Below are positions 1-6,928 of a stretch of 64,000 nucleotides of DNA, piece after piece. The notes beneath the pieces are model-generated. The model saw only the letters and a program-made list of their open reading frames with translations. It was not told the DNA's origin and did not search any database. The position numbers and the translations under genes are program-made. Source of the stretch: Pseudoduganella namucuonensis (lineage in GTDB: Bacteria; Pseudomonadota; Gammaproteobacteria; Burkholderiales; Burkholderiaceae_D); contig NZ_FPBO01000011.1 of the NCBI RefSeq assembly GCF_900116645.1, positions 21,293-85,292 of the forward strand, given 5' to 3'. Within the stretch, counting starts at the first letter, position 1; each line of letters begins with the position of its first letter.

Positions 1-385
1 GAGATCGACGGCGAACGCAGGGTCGTATTGCGGATGGTGAGCTTGTCCAGCTTCAGCATGTCCGCCGCTTCCACCAGCAGCACGGAACGGCCGCCCGACG
101 CCGTCACGGTGGTGCCCGGGGCCTGGCTGCCGCCCGAGCCGGGGTTCAGCGTGTCGTAGTTGGTGTACTGGATTACCGCGCCGTCGCGGCTTTCGCCCCG
201 GATGGTCACGTTGTCCTTGCCTCGCAGGTACAGCAGTTCCTCGTAGACGCCATTTTTCACGGTGATCGTCACCGGCGTCGCCTTGTCGAACTTCTGCATC
301 GCGAAGTTTAGCGCGCCCTGCACGGAGCTGAAATCGCCCGAGCCGTCCGCCGCCACCGTCAGGCTGCCATCCTCCAACGGCGCCC
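1..385 (-). pseudogene. 5'-truncated pectinesterase copy, running off the left edge
   Basis: This stretch is an ungapped direct copy of 10234-10618, the start of the pectinesterase (CE8) domain of the large pectinase at 9564-13118. By eye I count about 10 mismatches in 385 bases. It corresponds to roughly residues 834-961 of that protein. Homology stops abruptly at about 385, exactly where an unrelated reading frame on the opposite strand begins. The pectate-lyase and linker part that should precede it is therefore missing. The gene reads leftwards, so its 3' part lies outside the window and may be intact. With no start codon or signal peptide in front, I call it a 5'-truncated remnant. Confidence 0.8.
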
Positions 386-642
386 CGCACTGGCAATTGG
401 CGCCGCTCAGCATGGCATGGGAACACTTGAAGACGGACAAGGCGCTGTGCGAAGCCTTCGTCGACAAGAAAAAAAACGGTGACCGCGACATCGCCAAATT
501 AGTGGAGCATATGACGAACGATCCCCTCGTGCAGTGGGCCTGGGCGCCGGGCGATCGCAAAGCGCCATCCATCAGCCAGCAGGATTTCCATTTGCTGGTC
601 AAGCACTGGGGGAGCTCCGGCGCGGCTTGCCCGGGCAAATAA
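385..642 (+). pseudogene. 3' fragment of isoquinoline 1-oxidoreductase-associated subunit
   Basis: From about base 385 the plus strand encodes about 85 residues beginning HWQLAPLSMAW and ending near LVKHWGSSGAACPGK. This matches my memory of the C-terminal region of the small haem-type accessory protein annotated 'isoquinoline 1-oxidoreductase subunit'. That family normally starts with a signal peptide and carries CxxCH motifs, all absent here. The open frame continues upstream only as antisense of the pectinesterase remnant, so the true 5' end is lost. It lies just before a broken iorA copy at 709, which supports the family assignment. The family call rests on recalled motifs rather than a search. 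Confidence 0.5.
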
Positions 643-708
643 AAAGCATTCGCGCTCGGGAGAGGTCGTTTTTTGACTCTGCAGGACTTTCTTGGTTAAG
701 GAACCGCG

Positions 709-895
709 ATGGAGATACGACTGAATGTGAACGGTGGCGTCCACCCAGTCAATGTAGATGGCGACACCCCTTTGTTGTGGGTGTTGCGCGATGTGCTGGA
801 TATGACTGGCAACAAATTTGGGTGCGGCATGGCGCTGTGCGGAGCATACACTGTCCATGTTGACGGGCAACCCGTACGTTCCTGCGTGCTTCCCA
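709..895 (+). pseudogene. Truncated iorA-like [2Fe-2S] subunit
   Basis: The first ~62 codons are clearly paralogous to the intact iorA at 6454: both contain [14 protein letters not shown] and the plant-ferredoxin cluster motif. Similarity is lost after the SCVLP codons near 895, and the frame then runs into unrelated sequence antisense to the neighbouring AraC gene. The second [2Fe-2S] domain is absent. The third cluster cysteine of CGAC is replaced by tyrosine (CGAY). The fragment could therefore not hold a normal ferredoxin-type cluster. A ribosome-binding site (AAGGA) is still visible upstream, so a short peptide could be made, but I treat it as a relic. Confidence 0.8.
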
Positions 896-943
896 ATTTG
901 CGTCTGGAAACCAGCATCGCCAAGTTGCAGTTTTGCAGTGAAG

Positions 944-1858
944 TCAAGGCCGATGGCGCCGGTCACCGAATTCACGTGCGTAGGCCGTGGGCGTCACCCC
1001 GATATGCGAGCGGAAGCGCCGGGTGAAATAGCTTTGGTCGGCATATCCAACCAGCATCGCGACCTGGGAAAGTGGCATGCCGCCTGCCTGTATCAATGCC
1101 TTGGCGCGTTCCATGCGCACCCGTTCCAGGAAAGTCATGGCGCTGACACCGGCACTCCGGCGGAACACCCGTGCAAAGTGAAACCGGCTGACATTCGCCA
1201 GCGAGGCGAGGGTGTCGAGGGTGATATGTTGATCCAGATTTTCCTGGATATAGTCTTTCACGCGTTGTACGGCGCGTGTGTGCATGTCGACCGGCGCCGG
1301 CTGGACCGGCGAGCCTTGAGTGTTGAAGCGGCATACCATGTGGCAGGCCAGCGCGCTGGACAGCGCTTGAGTGATGTAGGTCTGCGCCGGATGGGGCGGT
1401 GCTCGCAGTTCGTCCAAAAACAAAGTAATGATGCGTTCGACGAAAACATCCTTCCGGCCAAAGCAATTCCGCAGTTCAATTGCAGCCGGGGCCGACTTGA
1501 GTGCGGACTCGGCCGCATCCACCAGCAGGGTGGGAGGAATACGTGCGATCGCGACCGCGCCTGGCTTATCCCATGACCATTTCGACTCCATCCCGCGCGG
1601 ATCGAGCGTCACATTGCCAGGCATCGCTATCGAGGTGTGGGTCTTGCCATCTCGGGTCTGCATCAGACGCACTGGCCCTGATATGCGCAAGGCGACGACG
1701 TCATGATCAAGGGCAGGGGAGCTTGCGTAGCCACCGCTTTTCCAGTCGTGCCAGTCGACCACAACACCTTGCCACTCACGACCTCGGCTGGTCATATTGG
1801 TGGCAAGTGTCAGTGCCGGGGAATTTATCGGTGGCGACGGTGCGCTCGGAACGGGCAT
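944..1858 (-). CDS. AraC family transcriptional regulator (paralogue 1)
   Basis: A 304-residue regulator with a C-terminal AraC/XylS double helix-turn-helix (about residues 200-295; [11 protein letters not shown] and [17 protein letters not shown]). The N-terminal sensory domain is variable. It is strongly similar along its length to the regulator at 4433-5350, sharing [14 protein letters not shown] and [12 protein letters not shown] chose the ATG at 1858, not an earlier in-frame start. It aligns with the paralogue's N-terminus and has GGAG six bases upstream. The upstream region also resembles that of the paralogue. Its neighbours are relics of an Ior-type oxidase, so it was probably the regulator of a lost copy of that locus. 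Its present target is unknown. Confidence 0.85.
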   Translation of the reverse strand: MPVPSAPSPPINSPALTLATNMTSRGREWQGVVVDWHDWKSGGYASSPALDHDVVALRISGPVRLMQTRDGKTHTSIAMPGNVTLDPRGMESKWSWDKPGAVAIARIPPTLLVDAAESALKSAPAAIELRNCFGRKDVFVERIITLFLDELRAPPHPAQTYITQALSSALACHMVCRFNTQGSPVQPAPVDMHTRAVQRVKDYIQENLDQHITLDTLASLANVSRFHFARVFRRSAGVSAMTFLERVRMERAKALIQAGGMPLSQVAMLVGYADQSYFTRRFRSHIGVTPTAYAREFGDRRHRP

Positions 1859-2091
1859 GAATCTCTCCGAAAAGGGGCCCAAAACCAGCAAGAAAATATT
1901 AGTCTGAGCAAGACTTTATCATCTTTTTTTGCTAACGGAACGACAATCGGACCGATGAAATAGCATGGGCGTCCGCCTGCTCGCCGCAGTAATTCCGAAG
2001 GTGTGCAGTTCGATATAGATGGGCAAGCTCATTCAGCGAAGTACCGCGTTCCACAGTACCGAGTGGTTTTTTTAATTCGCGTCCCGGTCGT

Positions 2092-2289
2092 TCAGGCATC
2101 CACAAAACGAAGCTGGGCCAGCGTGCCCTCGGCGATGGTCGAGTCGATCGTCAGCGACCAGCCGAAGCGCTCGCAGATGCGTTTGGTGAGGAACAACCCG
2201 AGGCCCTGTCCGCCGCCCAGTTTTGCCGAGTTACGCAAGGACATCGGCTTGCCGCCGTCGAAGGCCGTCAGATGTCGCAGGGGCTTCAT
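2092..2289 (-). pseudogene. C-terminal remnant of a sensor histidine kinase
   Basis: Sixty-five codons ending in the last part of a HATPase_c domain: the G2-type box GGGQGLGLFLTKRIC followed by the closing strands (SLTIDSTIAEGT). The dimerisation, phospho-acceptor, N-box and G1 parts are all absent, so it cannot act as a kinase. Its ATG overlaps the stop codon of the lipoprotein gene upstream (ATGA at 2286-2289), so it could still be translated by coupling. The join looks like the product of a deletion that brought the two genes together. Confidence 0.65.
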
Positions 2290-2984
2290 CGGAGGCCTTC
2301 CGGAGGCGCAGGCGCTGCCGGCTCGCCATTGCGCACCTTGCCCTTGCGCCGCTGCAGGTGGCCGTCGCGGAGGAAGGCGTAGCGGTCGAGCGCCGCCGCG
2401 TCCATCAGGTCGGTCGCCTCAAGCAGGCCGGCCCGGTCATCGACCAGCCGGACCAGGGTTCCCGCCATCTTGACGCCGCCGGACGTGGAGAGGCTCCACG
2501 GGTCTGCCGCCATGTCGACGGGAAGTGCGCTGGCGTCCCGGACTGTCGAGGGGCCAAGCAGGGGCAGCATCAGGTAGGGACCGGATGGCACGCCCCAGAA
2601 ACCGAGCGTCTGGCCGAAGTCCCCGTCGTGCTGCGCCAGGCCGGCCCAGGTCGCCACGTCGAGCACGCCGGCGATGCCGACAGTCGAGTTGATTAGCACG
2701 CGGCCGAAGTCGGAAAGGCCGGCTTTCGCCTTTCCCTGCAGCAGGTTATTGGTGCCGGTGCATGCGTCGGACAGGTTGGCGAAGAAGTTGGTGACGCCGG
2801 TCCGGACCGTGTCCGGCAGGATCGATTGATAGGCTGTCGCAGCAGGACGGAGCGCATTGCGGTCGACCGCATCGTTGAAAGAGAAGATTTGCCGGTTAAG
2901 CTTTCCGTAGGGATCTTTTTCGGCGAGGGAGGCGCAGCCGCTGACCAGCAGCACCATCGTGAACATGGCGCCTCTGCCCCCCAT
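2286..2984 (-). CDS. mlaA: MlaA (VacJ) family phospholipid-binding lipoprotein
   Basis: An outer-membrane lipoprotein of the Mla phospholipid-trafficking system, which removes phospholipid from the outer leaflet. The N-terminus is a lipoprotein signal with lipobox LVSGC. It is followed by the family's DPYGKLNRQIFSFND opening, the NFFANLSD segment, and the GFWGVPSGPYLMLPLLGPST signature. About 232 residues is typical length. The start is uncertain: ATG 2984 gives a positively charged n-region, ATG 2966 has an AGAGG upstream, and TTG 3002 is also open. No mlaBCDEF genes lie nearby, as is common because mlaA is usually separate. The stop codon overlaps the start of a histidine kinase relic. Confidence 0.85.
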   Translation of the reverse strand: MGGRGAMFTMVLLVSGCASLAEKDPYGKLNRQIFSFNDAVDRNALRPAATAYQSILPDTVRTGVTNFFANLSDACTGTNNLLQGKAKAGLSDFGRVLINSTVGIAGVLDVATWAGLAQHDGDFGQTLGFWGVPSGPYLMLPLLGPSTVRDASALPVDMAADPWSLSTSGGVKMAGTLVRLVDDRAGLLEATDLMDAAALDRYAFLRDGHLQRRKGKVRNGEPAAPAPPEGLR

Positions 2985-3169
2985 GGGCAGCGAAGAGGGC
3001 AAGCCGCAGCAGCGTATCGCCGTACTGCCGGACGATGTGCCGGTGGCGGTGAAGGAGATGGGCTGAACTCAGTGACATTGCGGCCTCGCTTGACTGGGAA
3101 AAACCGCAGTCTAGGGGGACGATGTCGTCGTTTTGTCGCGGAGGGCGGCCCGAGGACTGCGCGATTTGC

Positions 3170-4375
3170 CTACTTCCAGAGTGCGCAGCGCGTTTCGGCG
3201 CGGGCGGTGAACGCGTCGTCGCCGCGTATCGTTTGCAGCACCTTGTAGTAATCCCAGGGGTACATCGATTGCGACGGTGCCTTTACCTGCATCAGGTACA
3301 TGTCGTGCACCATCCGGCCGTCGGGCCGGATGGTGCCGCTGGATGTGAACATATCGCTCAGTGTTGTGCGTTTCAGGTAGGCGAGTACCTTGTCCGGGTC
3401 GTCGCTACCGATCGCCTTGACCGCTTGCAGGTATTGGAGAGCGGCAGAGTAGTCGCCTGCCTGCAGCATGGTCGGCATGCGCTTCATTTTCGCGAAATAG
3501 CGCGCCGACCATGCGCGGCTGGCCGGGCTCTGGTCCCAGTACCAGCCATCGGTCACATACATCCCCTGGGTTAAATGCAATCCCAGGGTATGGATGTCGC
3601 TGATGAAGATCGCCAGGCCCGCGAGCTTCATCGAACGCCCGATGCCGAACGCATTGGCGGCCTTGATCGCATTGATGGTATCGCTGCCGGCCGTGATCAG
3701 TCCAAGGACCTGCGCCTTTGAGGCCTGCGCCTGCAACAGGTAGGATGAAAAGTCCGATACCGCGAGCGGGAACCTGACACTGCCTGCCACCGCGCCGCCG
3801 GCCGCTTCGATGACTGCGGAGGCGTCCTTTAGCATCTGCACGCCGTAGGCGTAGTCGACACTGATGAAGTACCAGGATTTTTCACCTTGCCTAGTCAGGG
3901 CTGCCGCGGTACCGCGCGCCAGTGCGAGCGTGTCGAAGGCGTAGTGGATCGTATAGCGCGAACAGTCCTCGTTGGTCAGGCGCGTCGTGCCGGCGCCGAC
4001 GGCGATGAACACGCGCCGCTTTTTGGCCGCCACGTGCGCCATCGCGAGGCTTGTGCCCGAATTGGTGCCGCCTATCAGCATGTCCACGCCATGCTGGTCG
4101 AACCATTCGCGCGCCTTCCCGGCCGCAATGTCGGCCTTGTTCTGGTGGTCAGCCACCAGCAGCTCGATCCTCTTGCCGTCAATCGATCCGCCGGCTGCGG
4201 CGATTGCCATCCTGATCGCTTCGACCCCGCCCGGTCCGTCAATGTCCGAGTAGACGCCTGACAAATCCGTCAGGAAGCCGATCCGCACCACGTCGCCGGA
4301 AACCCGGGGCGCAGCGGCGGCGGGCGTGCCAAGGCCAAGGGCGATTGCGGCGGCGATAATGTGGTAGTGGCGCAT
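3170..4375 (-). CDS. ABC transporter substrate-binding protein (branched-chain amino acid/amide type)
   Basis: A periplasmic type-I binding protein of the LivK/Peripla_BP_6 family, 401 residues. The mature protein opens with VRIGFLTDLSGVYSDIDGPG and continues with GKRIELLVADHQNK and IGGTNSGTSLA. I prefer the ATG at 4375, which starts a clean signal peptide (MRHYHIIAAAIALGLG, cleavage after AAAA). The GTG at 4417 adds a charged stretch before it. There is no permease or ATPase gene nearby, so its transporter partner is elsewhere or lost. It follows the AraC gene at 4433 on the same strand with a short gap and is probably co-transcribed with it. The ligand cannot be told from sequence. Confidence 0.85.
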   Translation of the reverse strand: MRHYHIIAAAIALGLGTPAAAAPRVSGDVVRIGFLTDLSGVYSDIDGPGGVEAIRMAIAAAGGSIDGKRIELLVADHQNKADIAAGKAREWFDQHGVDMLIGGTNSGTSLAMAHVAAKKRRVFIAVGAGTTRLTNEDCSRYTIHYAFDTLALARGTAAALTRQGEKSWYFISVDYAYGVQMLKDASAVIEAAGGAVAGSVRFPLAVSDFSSYLLQAQASKAQVLGLITAGSDTINAIKAANAFGIGRSMKLAGLAIFISDIHTLGLHLTQGMYVTDGWYWDQSPASRAWSARYFAKMKRMPTMLQAGDYSAALQYLQAVKAIGSDDPDKVLAYLKRTTLSDMFTSSGTIRPDGRMVHDMYLMQVKAPSQSMYPWDYYKVLQTIRGDDAFTARAETRCALWK

Positions 4376-4432
4376 TCCTTGTCGCGATTTGTGCGGGCGC
4401 GATGTCCGTGCAGGCACGCTGCTTATGCTTTC

Positions 4433-5350
4433 TCAGACCGGGATGCGGCGCGCGGCGCCCGACTCGCGCGCGTAGGCGGCCGGCGTCATGCCAACCCGTA
4501 GCCGGAAGCGCCGTGTGAAATAGCTTTGGTCCTCGTAGCCAACCCCGATCGCCACCAGCGACATCGACAGGCCGCCTGTCCGGATCAATTCTTGTGCGCG
4601 CGCCATGCGTGCGCGCTCGAGGTAGGCCATCGCACTGACGCCCGTGCTGTGCCGGAACATGCGCGCGAAGTGGAAGCGGCTGACATTGGCCAGCGATGCG
4701 AGCGCATCGAGGGTGATGGCTTGGTGCAGGTTCTCCTGTATGTAGTCTTTCACGCGCTGCACGGCACGGGCGTGCAGGTCAAGGGGCCCGGCTTCGGCCG
4801 GCGGCCTCGGGGCATTGAACCGGCTCGCCATGTGGCGGGCCAGCGCGACGGACAGCGCTTCGGTCGTGTATGCCTGCGCCGGGTGCGGCGGCGCGTGTAG
4901 CTCATCGAGGAAGAGCGCGATGATACGCTCGATGAAGGGATCCTTGCGGCCAAAGCAGTTTTGCAGCTCCATCGTGAGCGGCGGCGATTTCAGCGTGGAC
5001 TCGGCGGCATCTGCCAGCAAGGCGGGCGGGATGCGCACGATCGCGATCGCTCCCGGCTGGTCCCACGACCAATTCGACTCCATGCCGCGCGGGTGCAGTG
5101 TCACGTTGCCCGGCAGCGCGATCGCCGTGTGGGTCTTGCCGTCGCGGACCTGCGTCAGCCGCACCATGCCGGAAGTGCGCATGGCGATGACGTCATGATC
5201 GAGGGCGGGGGAGCTGGCGCGGCCGCCGCTTTTCCAATCGTGCCAGTCGACATCGACACCTTGCCAGTAACGGCCCTGGCTCGACGCATTGGTGGCGCGC
5301 GCCAGTGCCGGTGAAATCAAGGTGGGGGCTTGGACTTTCAGCTCTGGCAT
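4433..5350 (-). CDS. AraC family transcriptional regulator (paralogue 2)
   Basis: A 305-residue regulator with a C-terminal AraC double helix-turn-helix (about residues 195-290) and an N-terminal ligand domain. It is the close paralogue of the gene at 944-1858. It diverges from the cytochrome c/TMEM175/iorAB genes across about 130 bp of AT-rich DNA. It is therefore the likely activator of that aldehyde or N-heterocycle oxidase operon (inference from position). It is followed on its own strand by the substrate-binding protein gene. AraC regulators next to Ior-type molybdenum hydroxylases are common, but the inducer is not evident. Confidence 0.88.
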   Translation of the reverse strand: MPELKVQAPTLISPALARATNASSQGRYWQGVDVDWHDWKSGGRASSPALDHDVIAMRTSGMVRLTQVRDGKTHTAIALPGNVTLHPRGMESNWSWDQPGAIAIVRIPPALLADAAESTLKSPPLTMELQNCFGRKDPFIERIIALFLDELHAPPHPAQAYTTEALSVALARHMASRFNAPRPPAEAGPLDLHARAVQRVKDYIQENLHQAITLDALASLANVSRFHFARMFRHSTGVSAMAYLERARMARAQELIRTGGLSMSLVAIGVGYEDQSYFTRRFRLRVGMTPAAYARESGAARRIPV

Positions 5351-5484
5351 GGGTTCGGCCGCTTGGTTGGGACGTTAAACCAGCAAGTAAATACTAGAAC
5401 TTCGCACGATATTACCATTATTTTTTTTATGACGGAAAGATAATCAACATAGCGGAAACCACTGAAACCAGCAGGAGAACAAGA

Positions 5485-5802
5485 ATGATCAGACAGGCGA
5501 TAACAGCCCTTTTTATCACCGCCGCACTGGCTTCACATGCGTTTGCCAGCCCGGAGCTGGCCAAGCAAAAGAACTGCATGGCCTGCCATGCGGTCGCCAC
5601 CAAGATGGTCGGGCCCGCATTTAACGCGATCGCGGCCAAATATGCAAGCGATGGCGGCGATGCAAAAGCAATGGCAGTCAAGATACAGAAAGGCAGCAAG
5701 GGCACCTGGGGCACGATGCCGATGCCGCCGAATCCCCAAGTCAACGATGCAGAGGCAAGTGCGCTCGCCACCTGGATCATGAACCAGAAGTGGACGCCAT
5801 GA
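5485..5802 (+). CDS. Class I c-type cytochrome (c551/c5-like)
   Basis: A small secreted monohaem cytochrome of 105 residues. It has a cleavable signal peptide ending AFA-SPE, the haem motif CMACH at about residue 31, and a C-terminal methionine ligand region (TMPMPPNPQVND). The ATG follows an AGGAG. It is the first gene of the run leading to iorA and iorB. It is plausibly the electron acceptor that carries electrons from the molybdenum enzyme to the respiratory chain (inference from context). Its stop codon overlaps the next start (ATGA). Confidence 0.88.
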   Translation: MIRQAITALFITAALASHAFASPELAKQKNCMACHAVATKMVGPAFNAIAAKYASDGGDAKAMAVKIQKGSKGTWGTMPMPPNPQVNDAEASALATWIMNQKWTP

Positions 5803-6431
5803 CACAATTGACGCCAAGCCGAGGCCTTCGCAAGACCGAACGTACAACTTTGTTCAGCGATGGCGTGTTCGCGATCGTCATCACCATTTTGGTGCTCGAA
5901 CTGCGGGTGCCACCGCATGAAGCTGGCCAGTTGTTGCAAGCCTTGCTGCATCAATGGGCAAGTTTGCTGGGCTACGTGGTCTCGTTCATTTACATCGGAA
6001 TCGCCTGGTTGAACCACGAGGCGGTTTTTGCGCGCGTGCGCTATGTCGACCTCCGGCTGCAATGGATCAATCTGGGGATCCTGCTGACGACCGCCTTGCT
6101 GCCGTTTCCTACCGGCGTGCTGGCCGAGGCGCTCGGCGAGGGGAACCTGGCCGACCAGCAGGTGGCGGTCGCACTTTACGCGCTGACGGCATGCCTGATG
6201 TCGGCGGCCTGGCTGCCGATCTTTGGCTATCTGCGCGACCACCCAGAACTTGTCGACGAGGCGACGCCGCCCGCCTACTTCCACCTGCAGCGGATGCGGC
6301 CCTGGACGGGTATCGGCCTGTACCTTTTTGGTGCCGTCGTGGGCGCGTTCTATCCCGTAATCGGCCTGCTGCTGTTCATGGTGATGGTGCTGTACCACGC
6401 CTGCACCAGCGAGGGACGGCAAACAGCTTGA
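5799..6431 (+). CDS. TMEM175/DUF1211 family integral membrane protein
   Basis: A protein of about 210 residues with several hydrophobic helices. It has the family's opening signature ERTTLFSDGVFAIVITILVLEL, whose FSDG motif lies in TM1 of TMEM175-type potassium channels. Bacterial members are small, single-repeat proteins, and some conduct potassium. The ATG at 5799 overlaps the cytochrome stop codon, and a GTG at 5790 would add three residues. Its role inside an oxidase operon is unclear. It may be a passenger or help maintain membrane potential, but neither is shown by the sequence. Confidence 0.82.
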   Translation: MTQLTPSRGLRKTERTTLFSDGVFAIVITILVLELRVPPHEAGQLLQALLHQWASLLGYVVSFIYIGIAWLNHEAVFARVRYVDLRLQWINLGILLTTALLPFPTGVLAEALGEGNLADQQVAVALYALTACLMSAAWLPIFGYLRDHPELVDEATPPAYFHLQRMRPWTGIGLYLFGAVVGAFYPVIGLLLFMVMVLYHACTSEGRQTA

Positions 6432-6453
6432 ATGACCAACCAAGGATTTGGCA

Positions 6454-6927
6454 ATGAAAACGACAATCAATATAAATGGCGCGGCGCATACCGTGGACGT
6501 CGATGGCGATACGCCATTGCTGTGGGTGCTGCGCGATGTTCTGGGCATGACAGGCACCAAGTTCGGATGCGGCATGGCCTTGTGCGGGGCCTGCACGGTC
6601 CATCTTGATGGCCAGCCGGTACGTTCGTGCGTGACACCGGTCGAATCGATCGGTAAGGGCGCGGTCACCACGATCGAAGCGATCGGCCAGACTGCCGTCG
6701 GGCGCCAGGTGCAGCGGGCCTGGACCTTGAAAGAGGTACCACAATGCGGCTATTGCCAGTCGGGCCAGGTCATGGCCGCCACCGCGCTGCTGCAGGCGCA
6801 GCCCAACCCGAGCGATGCCGATATCGACCAGGCGATGTCGGGCAATGTGTGCCGTTGCGGCACCTACGTCCGGATCAGGGCGGCGGTCAAGGATGCCGCC
6901 CGTGAAATCGCGGCAACAAGGAGCTGA
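6454..6927 (+). CDS. iorA: (2Fe-2S) subunit of isoquinoline-1-oxidoreductase-type molybdenum hydroxylase
   Basis: The 157-residue small subunit of a xanthine-oxidase-family enzyme, carrying two [2Fe-2S] clusters. The N-terminal plant-ferredoxin cluster has CGMALCGAC and a later cysteine in VRSCV. The C-terminal helical cluster has CGYCQSGQ and CRCGTY. The ATG at 6454 has AAGGA seven bases upstream. The gene ends one base before iorB, so the two are translated together. The subunit passes electrons from the molybdopterin subunit towards an acceptor, probably the cytochrome c encoded upstream. The natural substrate need not be isoquinoline. This subgroup also includes aldehyde oxidases. Confidence 0.88.
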   Translation: MKTTININGAAHTVDVDGDTPLLWVLRDVLGMTGTKFGCGMALCGACTVHLDGQPVRSCVTPVESIGKGAVTTIEAIGQTAVGRQVQRAWTLKEVPQCGYCQSGQVMAATALLQAQPNPSDADIDQAMSGNVCRCGTYVRIRAAVKDAAREIAATRS

Positions 6928-6928
6928 C

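Noticed and set aside
2975..3066. Plus-strand reading ending PQQRIAVLPDDVPVAVKEMG and a stop
   Set aside because: It reads like the tail of a real protein but has no upstream domain, overlaps mlaA antisense, and I cannot name a family.
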